Shown here one piece after another: positions 19,245-27,798 of a stretch of DNA of 64,000 bases (the stretch's first letter is position 1; each line of letters begins with the position of its first letter). The position numbers and the translations under genes are program-made. The notes under the pieces are model-generated. The model worked only from the letters and a program-made list of their open reading frames with translations, was not told where the DNA came from and searched no databases. The stretch is from Myroides sp. WP-1 (lineage in GTDB: Bacteria > Bacteroidota > Bacteroidia > Flavobacteriales > Flavobacteriaceae): contig NZ_JACHTC010000003.1 of NCBI RefSeq assembly GCF_014145635.1, positions 274,926 to 338,925 on the forward strand. Direction: 5' to 3'.

Positions 19245-21146
19245 CTATAGTGTTTCTTTTAACCAACGGAAGAATTCACCTTGCCATACTTGTGCATTTT
19301 GTGGTTGAACCACCCAGTGATTTTCTTCTGGTAAGTATAAAAATCTACTTTTAATTCCTCTCAACTGTGCAGCTTGGAACGCTTCTTGTCCTTGTCCAAT
19401 CGGCACACGGTAATCTTTACCCCCTTGAATGATTAGAATTGGAGTATTCCATTTATCAACATTGTTAATTGGGTTAAAGTTTTTGATGGCATTTTGTGCA
19501 TCTTTATTGTCTTTTTCCCAATATGCTCCTCCTGTATCAAAGTTAGGGAAGAATACCTCTTCTGTTGTTCCGTACATGCTCACTAAGTCAAATACTCCAC
19601 AGTGAGAAATAAATGTTTTAAAGCGGTTTTCGTGAATTCCAGCAAGGTAAAACACAGAATAACCTCCATAACTAGCACCAATTGCACCTAAACGATCCTT
19701 ATCTACATATTTCTCTTTTGCCACATCGTCAATAGCTGCTAAGTAATCTTGCATTGGTTTTCCACCCCAATCTTTACTAATTGCTTCGTTCCACTCAACA
19801 CCATGTCCTGGCATACCTCTTCTGTTTGGTGCTACAATGATATAACCTTCTGCAGCCATCAATTGAAAATTCCAACGGAAAGAGTAAAACTGAGATAAAG
19901 CCGATTGTGGTCCCCCTTGTGCGTACAACAATGTTGGGTATTTTTTAGCAGGATCAAAATTTGGTGGATATACAACCCACGTTACCATGTCTTTGCCATC
20001 TACTGTTTTTACAATTCGTTTTTCACTTTTGCTCAAGGCAATATTCGCATAGATTTCATCGTTAACTTTAGTCAACTGATTCCATGTTTTTTTCTTTAGA
20101 TCATAAGAGAAAATTTCTGTTGCATGGTTAAAATCCGTACGAGTTAGCACTACTTTATCCCCGTCAAATCCCACGATTCCAGTAACATCAAAGTCTCCCT
20201 CTGTCAATTGTACTACAACAGGTGCAATGCGTTTTAAACCAGGGAAGTTCACAGTAAATAACTGTACTGTTCCACCTACTGCAGCCACGAAGTATATTTT
20301 ACTTCCATCTTTGCTCCATTTATAGCTATCTACAGTTCCATCCCAGTTAGCTGTTAAATTTTGCTCCACATCACCCATGCGAACGATAATATCGTTCTTG
20401 TCTGCTTCATAACCGTCGCGTTTCATTTGCAACCAAGTTAAATGACCTTGAGGAGAATAAGTAGGATGTGTATCATACCCAACATTTTTTTCTGTTAGGT
20501 TTTTCGTTTGCTTGGTATTTAGGTTGTACTCATACAAATCAGTATTAGTACTCAAAGCATAATCGGTTCCGAATTTCTTTTTTGAAACATACACGATAGA
20601 CTTTCCATCAGGCGCCCATACGTAATCTTCTGAGCCACCGAATGGTTTTTGTGGAGCATCATACGGTTCGTTCTCCATGATGTCAACTTTGTTGTCTTTG
20701 TTGTCTTTTGCAGCATAGAAAACGTGGTTATGTGTTCCATCATTCCAAGTATCCCAATGTCTATAATCCAATCCATCAAACACATAAGCATCTGATTTTT
20801 CCATAGATGGATATAAATCTTTTCCTAAAACTTTGTTGATCTTAACAGCTTCATCGAATAAAATATGTTTTCCATCCGGTGAAATATTTTCGTTGCTTAT
20901 TAAATCTTTGTAAGAGTCAATTTCAACAGGTTTTCCACCTGTCAATGGCATTTGATATGTTTTAGAATCAAAGCTATTCTCTTCCATTTTGGCGTGAGTC
21001 ACCTTAAAAATAAGGTTTTTCCCGTCTTTAGAAATACCAACAGGACTTACTCGCCCTAGCTTCCACAAGAGTTCTTTTGTCATTACTTCTTGAGAAAACG
21101 CATTAAAACACGCTAGACTCAAGGCAAACAAAACTATTTTTTTCAT
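19245..21146 (-). CDS. Exported S9 family prolyl oligopeptidase-like serine peptidase
   Basis: The 633-residue protein starts with a signal peptide (cleavage near NAFSQ, residue 19). Residues about 30-370 form a beta-propeller of the DPP/acylaminoacyl peptidase kind, and the alpha/beta hydrolase domain follows. The catalytic triad is visible: GASYGG with Ser 492, GGKDYR with Asp 578 and EENHW with His 610. It should trim peptides from the N-terminus or after small residues in the periplasm. Together with the M16 and C1 enzymes it is the third exported peptidase in 20 kb. It has its own terminator and stands alone. Confidence 0.93.
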   Translation of the reverse strand: MKKIVLFALSLACFNAFSQEVMTKELLWKLGRVSPVGISKDGKNLIFKVTHAKMEENSFDSKTYQMPLTGGKPVEIDSYKDLISNENISPDGKHILFDEAVKINKVLGKDLYPSMEKSDAYVFDGLDYRHWDTWNDGTHNHVFYAAKDNKDNKVDIMENEPYDAPQKPFGGSEDYVWAPDGKSIVYVSKKKFGTDYALSTNTDLYEYNLNTKQTKNLTEKNVGYDTHPTYSPQGHLTWLQMKRDGYEADKNDIIVRMGDVEQNLTANWDGTVDSYKWSKDGSKIYFVAAVGGTVQLFTVNFPGLKRIAPVVVQLTEGDFDVTGIVGFDGDKVVLTRTDFNHATEIFSYDLKKKTWNQLTKVNDEIYANIALSKSEKRIVKTVDGKDMVTWVVYPPNFDPAKKYPTLLYAQGGPQSALSQFYSFRWNFQLMAAEGYIIVAPNRRGMPGHGVEWNEAISKDWGGKPMQDYLAAIDDVAKEKYVDKDRLGAIGASYGGYSVFYLAGIHENRFKTFISHCGVFDLVSMYGTTEEVFFPNFDTGGAYWEKDNKDAQNAIKNFNPINNVDKWNTPILIIQGGKDYRVPIGQGQEAFQAAQLRGIKSRFLYLPEENHWVVQPQNAQVWQGEFFRWLKETL

Positions 21147-21429
21147 ATTGAGTAGGTTTATTAAGCCGTAAATTTAATCTTTTCTTTTGATTATAATAAA
21201 AGTATCCAGAAAGAGAACTGTTAAAGCGACAGTTAGATAAAATTAGCACTATTGCTGCGGAAAGTCATCTTCTAGAAAAAAAAGATCGCATATGCTGAAA
21301 TGAAAAATAGTGAAATAAAAAAAAGTTTGCTATTAATGAAGATTGGAAAGGTATTTGAAGTGTTATTTTTATCTAAAACATCGAATTATTATAAAAATAA
21401 TAACTATTTTCACGGACAAAATTTTCACT

Positions 21430-22683
21430 ATGAAAAACAATAAACTTTTTATTGCTATCATTATCGCCTTAGTATTAGGTGTTATCTTTGGAAGCATTAT
21501 TCACTATTCACTGCCTGAATATATTACTGGTTTTTCAAAAAACATTAAACTGCTAGGAACGATCTTTATTCGGTTAGTTCAAATGATCATAGCTCCTTTG
21601 GTATTCTGTACACTAGTTGTCGGGATCGCTAAAATGGGCGACATGAAAATGGTTGGTCGCGTTGGAGGAAAAGCAATGGGATGGTTTATTACAGCCTCTA
21701 TGGTTTCACTGGGAATTGGTTTAATTTTGGTGAATTGGTTTAAGCCAGGAGCTAATGCAAATTTCAATTTAGAAAACACTTCATCCGCTAACGATTTATT
21801 GACCAACACAAATGCTTTAAGCTTACAAACTTTTATTGAGCATTTAATTCCAAAAAGTGTCTTCGAAGCTTTTGCTCACAATGAGATCCTTCAAATCGTG
21901 GTGTTTGCAGTCTTTTTTGGTGTTGCTTTAGCGAGCATCGGCAAGAAGGGAAAAGTCATCATCAAATTGTTTGATCGCATTTCAGAAGTAGTATTAAAAA
22001 TGGTTACTTATATCATGTGGACAGCACCATTAGGTGTATTAGGCGCTATTGCTAGTGCTGTTGCTCTATATGGATTGAGTATTTTCTTTACCTATGCTAA
22101 ATATTTAGTTGCCTTCCTTTGTGGTTTAATTGTCCTGTGGGCTGTTTTAATCTTTGTCGGGTACCTAATTCTTGGAAAAGACGTTTGGCGCTTATTAAAG
22201 GCGATTAAAGAGCCTTTGCTCATTGCATTCTCCACAACAAGTAGTGAAGCTGTATTTCCAAAACTAGTGGAACAATTGAACAAGTATGGTTGTTCGCCTA
22301 AAATTGTTTCATTCACTTTGCCTTTAGGTTACTCCTTTAACCTTGACGGTAGTATGATGTACCTAACTTTTGCCAGTATTTTTATTGCTCAGATTTACGA
22401 TGTTCCAATGACTTTAGGAGATCAAATCCTCATGTTATTAGTTCTTATGGTAACGAGTAAAGGTGTAGCTGGTGTTCCTCGTGCTTCCTTAATTGTTATC
22501 GTTGCCACTTGTGCCATGTTTAATATTCCGCCTGAGGGAATTGCCTTTATCTTACCGATTGACCACTTCTGCGATATGGGTAGAAGTATGACAAATGTGT
22601 TGGGTAATGCGCTATCAACAGCCTCAATTGATAAATTTGAACACAACAACGAGAACGACAGTTCTCCAATTACAGAAAGTTAA
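21430..22683 (+). CDS. Dicarboxylate/amino acid:cation symporter (DAACS family)
   Basis: The ATG at 21430 (MKNNKLFIAIIIAL) gives 417 residues, the normal length; a TTG-initiated extension from 21343 would add an unusual basic leader and is rejected. The protein has the DAACS/GltPh pattern: N-terminal helices, IIAPLVFCTLVVGIAKMGD, the first re-entrant loop TTSSEAVFPK, the NLDGSMMY motif in TM7, GVAGVPRA in the second re-entrant loop and DHFCDMGRSMTNVLGN in TM8 with substrate-binding Asp/Asn. It imports dicarboxylates or acidic/neutral amino acids with Na+ or H+; the exact substrate is not clear from motifs. A 39-bp gap separates it from the DedA gene. Confidence 0.93.
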   Translation: MKNNKLFIAIIIALVLGVIFGSIIHYSLPEYITGFSKNIKLLGTIFIRLVQMIIAPLVFCTLVVGIAKMGDMKMVGRVGGKAMGWFITASMVSLGIGLILVNWFKPGANANFNLENTSSANDLLTNTNALSLQTFIEHLIPKSVFEAFAHNEILQIVVFAVFFGVALASIGKKGKVIIKLFDRISEVVLKMVTYIMWTAPLGVLGAIASAVALYGLSIFFTYAKYLVAFLCGLIVLWAVLIFVGYLILGKDVWRLLKAIKEPLLIAFSTTSSEAVFPKLVEQLNKYGCSPKIVSFTLPLGYSFNLDGSMMYLTFASIFIAQIYDVPMTLGDQILMLLVLMVTSKGVAGVPRASLIVIVATCAMFNIPPEGIAFILPIDHFCDMGRSMTNVLGNALSTASIDKFEHNNENDSSPITES

Positions 22684-22722
22684 AAACACAACAAACACAA
22701 TAAGACACAATAAAAACAAACT

Positions 22723-23418
22723 ATGGACGAATTTCATTTCTCACAACTAATCAATCCTGAGTTCTATATCAATTTAGAGATTGCAGGTCACTCTATTGGA
22801 ATCTATGTTGTATTGTTCATTGTATTTGCCGAAACGGGGTTATTTGCTGGTTTCTTTTTACCAGGAGATAGTTTACTATTCTTAGCAGGTATATACAGTA
22901 CAGCTTTAATGCAAGAAATTTTCCCAATAGAAAGCGACTTTTTAAATGTTGCCCTCTTATCCACCTTAGTCGCCTTAGCAGGGATTCTCGGTAATAGTTT
23001 CGGCTATTGGTTCGGAGCCAAGAGTGGAAATTACCTCTACAATGTAAAAGATAACTTTATATACAAGAAGAAATACTTATACGAATCGAAAGTCTTTTTT
23101 GAAAGACATGGAGGAAGAGCTATCATCTTCGCCCGATTCTTACCTGTAGTAAGAACATTTGCACCCATCATTGCCGGAATCGTTCGCATGGATATTAAGC
23201 GCTTCATGTTATACAACGTGATTAGTTCATTCTTATGGGCTACTACGTTGATCTTTGCAGGACACTACCTACAAGTTTGGCTATTAGAAAGCTACAACAT
23301 CAACTTAAAAGATTATATCGAGTATATCGTCTTGTTCTTAGTTCTAGCTACAACACTGCCAATCATTATTAAATTGGCTAAAAGAAAGAAAACTGAAGTA
23401 AGTACGGAAGAAGAATAA
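22723..23418 (+). CDS. DedA family (SNARE-associated/VTT) membrane protein
   Basis: The 231-residue protein has the DedA signature: an amphipathic start, a re-entrant segment with FAETGLFAGFFLPGDSLL, a central Gly-rich LAGILGNSFGYWFGAKSG, then FFERHGGRAIIFARFLPVVRTFAPIIAG and two C-terminal helices. The Glu, Asp and Arg residues in these segments are those important in E. coli YqjA/YghB. Some DedA proteins are undecaprenyl-phosphate or phospholipid flippases and support the membrane potential. The gene is 39 bp behind the symporter and before a strong terminator, so the pair may be co-transcribed. Confidence 0.92.
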   Translation: MDEFHFSQLINPEFYINLEIAGHSIGIYVVLFIVFAETGLFAGFFLPGDSLLFLAGIYSTALMQEIFPIESDFLNVALLSTLVALAGILGNSFGYWFGAKSGNYLYNVKDNFIYKKKYLYESKVFFERHGGRAIIFARFLPVVRTFAPIIAGIVRMDIKRFMLYNVISSFLWATTLIFAGHYLQVWLLESYNINLKDYIEYIVLFLVLATTLPIIIKLAKRKKTEVSTEEE

Positions 23419-23423
23419 AACAA

Positions 23424-23457
23424 AAAAGCGACGTTTATAAAACGTCGCTTTTTTTTA
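23424..23457. terminator. Bidirectional terminator between dedA-like and ferredoxin genes
   Basis: An 11-bp perfect stem (AAGCGACGTTT / AAACGTCGCTT) with a 3-nt loop is bordered by A and T runs, serving both convergent units. Confidence 0.85.
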
Positions 23458-23492
23458 TAGTATTCGTTAAACCAATGGTTTTAACACTAGTT

Positions 23493-23828
23493 TTACTCTG
23501 CAGGAGCTAATTCTACAACTAGTCCTTCTAGCTCAGGAGCGATTCCAATTTGACAACCTAAACGGCTATTTTCCTTGACGTTTAATGCTTCCCAAAGCAT
23601 TGCTTCTTCATCGGGATTCATTTCTGGTAAATCGACTTCATCAGCGTTGTGTACATAACACTGACAAGAAGCGCACATAGCCATTCCACCACAAATACCA
23701 ATAGTACCTTCAGGTGCTAACTCATAAGCACGTACCACTTCCATGATATTCATACTCATATCTGTTGGTGCATCTACTTCGTGTTTTACACCCTCTCTAT
23801 CAATAATTGTAATTTTAATATCTGACAT
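23493..23828 (-). CDS. 2Fe-2S ferredoxin (adrenodoxin/vertebrate type)
   Basis: The 111-residue protein has cluster ligands Cys 46, Cys 52, Cys 55 and Cys 92 in the spacing CGGMAMC-x2-C plus RLGCQ, which is adrenodoxin/ISC-ferredoxin type rather than plant type. It is acidic, as expected for an electron carrier docking with a reductase. It begins 2 bp after the stop of the FAD reductase gene, so the two form an operon and almost certainly a functional pair. A role supplying electrons for Fe-S assembly or a monooxygenase is inference. Confidence 0.93.
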   Translation of the reverse strand: MSDIKITIIDREGVKHEVDAPTDMSMNIMEVVRAYELAPEGTIGICGGMAMCASCQCYVHNADEVDLPEMNPDEEAMLWEALNVKENSRLGCQIGIAPELEGLVVELAPAE

Positions 23829-23830
23829 GA

Positions 23831-24883
23831 TTATTCAATTGATTTAACAACAGCTTTCTCCGCTTCTTTGCGTGTACCATCAAATCCATTAATACCAGAA
23901 ACCGTCGTATATTTCAACACGTATTTCTTTCCAGGATTCAACATATTGTAAACACTTTGACACATCAAAGTTGCTTCGTGGAACCCACATAAAATCAACT
24001 TCAATTTACCTGGATAGGTATTAATATCACCAATTGCATAAATCCCAGGGATATTCGTTTGATAATCTAACGCATTATTTACTTTAATGGCATTCTTTTC
24101 AATTTCTAATCCCCAATCTGCAATTGGACCCAATTTTGGAGTTAATCCAAACAAAGGAATAAAGTAATCACAAAGAACTTCTTCACGTGCTCCTTCGCGA
24201 TCTACAACTACCGCTTCTAATCTTGTTGTACCTTTTAATTCAACAATTTCCGCTGGTGTAACTAGTTTAATTTTCCCTTTATCTTTGAGCGCTTGTACTT
24301 TCTCAACAGAATCTAAAGCCCCTCTAAACTCATTGCGTCTATGTACCAAATATACTTCTGCTGCAATATCGGCTAAGTAAATACTCCAATCTAATGCAGA
24401 ATCACCTCCACCGGCAATAACAATTTTTTTACCAGCAAACATTTCTGGTTTTTTCACGAAATACTCAACGCCTTTATCTTCATAATACGCTAAGTTTTCT
24501 AATTCGGGTTTACGCGGTTCAAATGATCCTAACCCTCCTGCAATTGCCACCGCTTTTCCGTGGTGTTTTGTACCTTTATTGGTCGTAACGATAAATGTAC
24601 CGTCTTCTTGTTTTTCGATTGTTTCAGCAACTTCATTTAGAGTGAACCCTGGTTGAAACTGCTTGATTTGCTCCATTAAATTATCGACTAATTCCGCTGC
24701 TCCTACGGAAGGGTATCCTGGGATATCGAAGATGGGTTTTTTAGGATAAAGTTCTGTCAATTGTCCTCCTGGTTGAGGCAATCCGTCAATTAAATGACAT
24801 TTTAACTTTAGTAATCCCGCTTCAAAAACAGCAAATAGACCCGTTGGTCCAGCTCCAATAATAATTATATCGGTTTCAATCAT
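23831..24883 (-). CDS. Thioredoxin-reductase-like ferredoxin-NAD(P)+ reductase
   Basis: The 350-residue flavoprotein has FAD-binding GAGPTGLFAVFEAG at the N-terminus, a second Rossmann motif VIAGGGDSALDW for NAD(P)H, HRRNEFRG in the NADP-recognition loop and AIGDINTYPGK in the C-terminal FAD segment. The CxxC redox pair of true thioredoxin reductases is absent, and the length plus the GLP-QPGGQLTELYP start fit the thioredoxin-reductase-like FNR class. The ferredoxin gene directly downstream supports that assignment. A TACCTTTG promoter box sits 18 bp upstream of the start. Confidence 0.92.
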   Translation of the reverse strand: MIETDIIIIGAGPTGLFAVFEAGLLKLKCHLIDGLPQPGGQLTELYPKKPIFDIPGYPSVGAAELVDNLMEQIKQFQPGFTLNEVAETIEKQEDGTFIVTTNKGTKHHGKAVAIAGGLGSFEPRKPELENLAYYEDKGVEYFVKKPEMFAGKKIVIAGGGDSALDWSIYLADIAAEVYLVHRRNEFRGALDSVEKVQALKDKGKIKLVTPAEIVELKGTTRLEAVVVDREGAREEVLCDYFIPLFGLTPKLGPIADWGLEIEKNAIKVNNALDYQTNIPGIYAIGDINTYPGKLKLILCGFHEATLMCQSVYNMLNPGKKYVLKYTTVSGINGFDGTRKEAEKAVVKSIE

Positions 24884-24900
24884 GATGTAGTTCTTTAATA

Positions 24901-24908
24901 CAAAGGTA
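24901..24908 (-). promoter_or_regulatory. Candidate -7 box (TACCTTTG) for the reductase-ferredoxin pair
   Basis: Exact TAnnTTTG on the minus strand. The box is embedded in the near-palindrome CAAAGGTACCCTTTG (24901-24915), so a dimeric repressor could overlap the promoter. Confidence 0.45.
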
Positions 24909-24937
24909 CCCTTTGTAACGTTTATTAAAAATGATAA

Positions 24938-24985
24938 AAGTCAACTATTCTAAAGACAACTTGTTCTTTAGCAAATAGTTGACTT
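24938..24985 (-). terminator. Long hairpin after the Nfu gene, probable terminator
   Basis: A 12-bp outer stem (AAGTCAACTATT / AATAGTTGACTT) encloses a second 6-7 bp stem (CTAAAGA / TCTTTAG). On the minus strand it follows the Nfu stop codon and is trailed by TTATCATTTTT. It separates mrp-nfu from the reductase-ferredoxin pair. Confidence 0.6.
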
Positions 24986-24992
24986 GTTATTT

Positions 24993-25232
24993 TTATCCAA
25001 CATTAACTACCGTCTCGATTTCGGGTGCATATTTTTTAATTGTAGTTTCAACCCCTGCACTCAATGTCATTTGATTCACACTGCAAGCTGTACATGCACC
25101 TTCTAAGCGAACTTTCACGTGCTTGCCATCAACTATATCAATTAATGTAATATCTCCTCCATCGGTTTGCAAAAACGGGCGAATCTCGTCTAACGCCTTC
25201 ATAACGTTTTCTCTGATAGTTTCTGATGCCAT
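24993..25232 (-). CDS. NifU C-terminal-like Fe-S scaffold/carrier (Nfu)
   Basis: This 79-residue protein is a stand-alone Nfu domain. The cluster-binding pair is Cys 47 and Cys 50 in [13 protein letters not shown], preceded by the typical [16 protein letters not shown]. It binds a 4Fe-4S cluster between two subunits and passes it to target enzymes. It lies 22 bp downstream of the Mrp gene and ahead of a long hairpin, so mrp and nfu form a two-gene transcript, consistent with joint work in Fe-S delivery. Confidence 0.93.
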   Translation of the reverse strand: MASETIRENVMKALDEIRPFLQTDGGDITLIDIVDGKHVKVRLEGACTACSVNQMTLSAGVETTIKKYAPEIETVVNVG

Positions 25233-25254
25233 ATATTTATTCTATAAAATGGTT

Positions 25255-26385
25255 TTATTTTTTTCCTACTGCTGAACATCCAGCCATAGTGGTAATTTTG
25301 ATTGCCTCTGTTGGGGGCAATGAATCGTTGCGCATAACAACTTGTTCTACTACGTTTCTACTAATTTCTTCGAACACTTTTGCAACAATTGTATCTTTCT
25401 GTAAAGCTGCGGGACGACCAAAATCTCCTGCTTCTCTAATACTTTGAACAATTGGAACTTCTCCTAGGAAAGGCACTTGCAAATCTTCTGCTAAGTTCTT
25501 CGCTCCATTCTCTCCAAAGATGTAGTATTTGTTGTTTGGTAATTCTTCTGGCGTGAAGTAAGCCATATTCTCTACAATTCCCAAAACAGGAACATTAATG
25601 CTTTCTGAAGTAAACATCGATACTCCTTTTTTCGCATCTGCAAGTGCAACTGCTTGTGGAGTAGATACAACAACAGCACCTGTTACGGGTAGGGATTGCA
25701 TGATTGACAAGTGAATATCACCTGTACCTGGAGGTAAATCCAAAAGTAAGAAGTCTAATTCACCCCAATCTGCATCAAAAATCATTTGATTTAACGCTTT
25801 TGCAGCCATAGGTCCTCTCCAAATGATCGCTTGATCTGCTTTTGTGAAAAATCCAATCGATAAAAGCTCTACACCGTATGAAGAGATTGGTTTCATTTTT
25901 GAACGTCCATCCACTTCAACCGAGATAGGTTTTGCATTTTCTACGTCAAACATAATTGGCATTGATGGCCCATAAATATCAGCATCTAATACACCTACAC
26001 TAAAGCCCATATTAGCTAAACTAGCTGCAATATTTGCTGTAACAGTAGACTTTCCAACTCCTCCTTTTCCAGAAGAAATAGCTACGATATTTTTAATACC
26101 TGGAATTGCTTTTCCTTTAATTTCTGGCTTTTCGGGTGCTTCAACTTTTATGTTTACTTTTACTTTTGCTTTCTCATAAACCTGTTCGTGGATTACTTTC
26201 ATCACATCCACTTCGGCTCTTTTTTTAATGTGTAAAGCAGGAGTCGATAAAACTAAATCAACAACTACCTCATCTCCAAAGGTCATCACGTTGTTAACTG
26301 CTCCACTTTCAACCATATTTTTTCCTTCTCCAGCAATAGAAATCGTCTCTAAAGCCTTCAAAATGTCTTTTCTATCTAATTTCAT
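25255..26385 (-). CDS. Mrp/ApbC family Fe-S carrier ATPase
   Basis: The 376-residue protein has an N-terminal DUF59/MIP18 domain (residues 1-90) and a ParA-like ATPase domain with the deviant Walker A SGKGGVGKST at 105-114, DADIYGPSMP, and LLLDLPPGTGD. It delivers Fe-S clusters in the cytosol. The CxxC pair present in many Mrp proteins after ENMAYF is replaced by FTPEELPNNKYYIFG with no cysteine; the only late Cys is in the tail AGCSAVGKK. A TATATTTG box lies about 50 bp upstream. nfu follows directly. Confidence 0.92.
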   Translation of the reverse strand: MKLDRKDILKALETISIAGEGKNMVESGAVNNVMTFGDEVVVDLVLSTPALHIKKRAEVDVMKVIHEQVYEKAKVKVNIKVEAPEKPEIKGKAIPGIKNIVAISSGKGGVGKSTVTANIAASLANMGFSVGVLDADIYGPSMPIMFDVENAKPISVEVDGRSKMKPISSYGVELLSIGFFTKADQAIIWRGPMAAKALNQMIFDADWGELDFLLLDLPPGTGDIHLSIMQSLPVTGAVVVSTPQAVALADAKKGVSMFTSESINVPVLGIVENMAYFTPEELPNNKYYIFGENGAKNLAEDLQVPFLGEVPIVQSIREAGDFGRPAALQKDTIVAKVFEEISRNVVEQVVMRNDSLPPTEAIKITTMAGCSAVGKK

Positions 26386-26431
26386 TATATGCGATTAGTT
26401 TTCAATATTTTACTATAAATCTTGACTTACG

Positions 26432-26439
26432 CAAATATA
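26432..26439 (-). promoter_or_regulatory. Candidate -7 box (TATATTTG) for mrp-nfu
   Basis: Exact TAnnTTTG on the minus strand, 47 bp upstream of the Mrp ATG. No convincing -33 element was found. Confidence 0.45.
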
Positions 26440-26477
26440 GCAGTTATATTTGAAATTTTGATGTTAATATATTCTAA

Positions 26478-26519
26478 ATGCAAACCACTAGCTCACTTGA
26501 TATTAAAGGTGATTTGCAT
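26478..26519 (-). terminator. Possible terminator hairpin overlapping the TolC stop codon
   Basis: Arms ATGCAAATCAC and GTGGTTTGCAT pair over 11 bp with one wobble around a long loop. The first arm is inside the last codons of the TolC gene and the T-tract afterwards is weak, so this is a modest candidate for the end of the 11-gene operon. Confidence 0.35.
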
Positions 26520-27798
26520 AATTAAGTGCTCTTTTTTTACCTAAAAAAACGCGTTTTATCTCGTTTTGAATGAGGGCAAATTCCGCATTGAGCAACTGAT
26601 TCTTAGCTGCATTAAATGAGAATATATCGGCCTTTCCATTTTCGTATTTTACCTGTGTGGTATGGAAGGATTTTTGGGCTAAATCAATGCTGTTTCTCAA
26701 TCCTTCACTCAAGTTTTCAACCTGAGTTAACTCCTGAACTAATTGTTCATTTTCCTTGTGAACATATCGCTCTTTATCCTTTATTTTCAAGGTGTTCAAC
26801 TGTCTTTCCACTTTGTTTTTTCTCAACTGTCGCGTTATGTTTCCCCGTTGAAAAATAGGAATACTCAACCCCAATCCAATATAGTGACTTTTGTTGTCTC
26901 CGAACTGTCTAGAGAAAGAAGCGACATCCCAATCTAAACTTGTATTAAAGGGTTTCGAATAGAATGTTCCCCACTGATAATTGGCAGATAATCGAGGATA
27001 TCTTTGAGCGTTTAATGCCTTTTTATCTGCTTCTAAAATCGATTGATAAACGCGTACTTTTTCCAAGATAGGATTGAACTCATAATCCGAATTAAATCCA
27101 ACAAATTCCCTCTCAAAGACCAGCTCAAAAGAAGCTAATTCTCCCTTATCAACATCTAACATTTGCACAAGCTGCAATTTCTGATTTTGCAACTCATTTA
27201 GTGTTTCTTGTATTCTCAGCTGTTCATTGTTAAAAATGTATTCAATATCATATTGATCGCTGCTGGGCTTAGCTCCAGCATCTACCTCTTTAATGACTCT
27301 ATCTAAATTTAATTGACTGTTTGTCAATTGTAAAGCTTGTAGTTTATGGTATTCTTGTGTACCGATAATTTTAAAAAACAAATCCAATATGCGCTGCTGA
27401 TAATAGTATTTCACTTCTTCTTGTTGTAAACTCGCATAGGAAGTATTCAATTTTTTTCTTTGTTGATCGATATAGTCAGACCAATCAAACAGGCTAATAG
27501 AAGCGTCAATTGACGTTTGCAACGATTGAATATTGGAACTCACTCGGGCATTTGTCGATGGGTTAATTGCCGAACCATAATTAAAACTCTGTGACACGAT
27601 TGCCCCCACTTGTGGCAAAAAATAAGATGCTACACTCTGTTCTTGCTCTTTTACGACTTGTTTCTCAAGTTGAGCGATCATCAATTCATAACTATTCTCT
27701 TCCGCTAAACGCATACAATCACTCAACGTCCATTTTTCTTGTGCAAAGAAAAACTGGGTACAAAAGAATCCAACAATCAGCCAAATATGTTTATTCAT
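26503..27798 (-). CDS. TolC family outer-membrane channel of the multi-permease ABC operon
   Basis: The 431-residue protein has a signal peptide ending near FFFAQ (residue 20) and the outer-membrane efflux protein layout: WTLSDCMRLAEENSYEL, long coiled-coil helices, PQVGAIVSQSFNYGSA before the first barrel strands, and a repeat of the whole motif in the second half (YPRLSANYQWG, GLGLSIPIFQRGN). It should form the trimeric exit duct across the outer membrane and periplasm. It is the last gene of the operon and overlaps the preceding permease by 8 bp, so it is translationally coupled to the system it serves. Confidence 0.93.
   Translation of the reverse strand: MNKHIWLIVGFFCTQFFFAQEKWTLSDCMRLAEENSYELMIAQLEKQVVKEQEQSVASYFLPQVGAIVSQSFNYGSAINPSTNARVSSNIQSLQTSIDASISLFDWSDYIDQQRKKLNTSYASLQQEEVKYYYQQRILDLFFKIIGTQEYHKLQALQLTNSQLNLDRVIKEVDAGAKPSSDQYDIEYIFNNEQLRIQETLNELQNQKLQLVQMLDVDKGELASFELVFEREFVGFNSDYEFNPILEKVRVYQSILEADKKALNAQRYPRLSANYQWGTFYSKPFNTSLDWDVASFSRQFGDNKSHYIGLGLSIPIFQRGNITRQLRKNKVERQLNTLKIKDKERYVHKENEQLVQELTQVENLSEGLRNSIDLAQKSFHTTQVKYENGKADIFSFNAAKNQLLNAEFALIQNEIKRVFLGKKRALNYANHL

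Noticed and set aside
21343..21429. TTG-initiated N-terminal extension of the DAACS symporter
   Set aside because: The added leader is basic and unlike the family; the ATG at 21430 begins the first transmembrane helix in the usual way.
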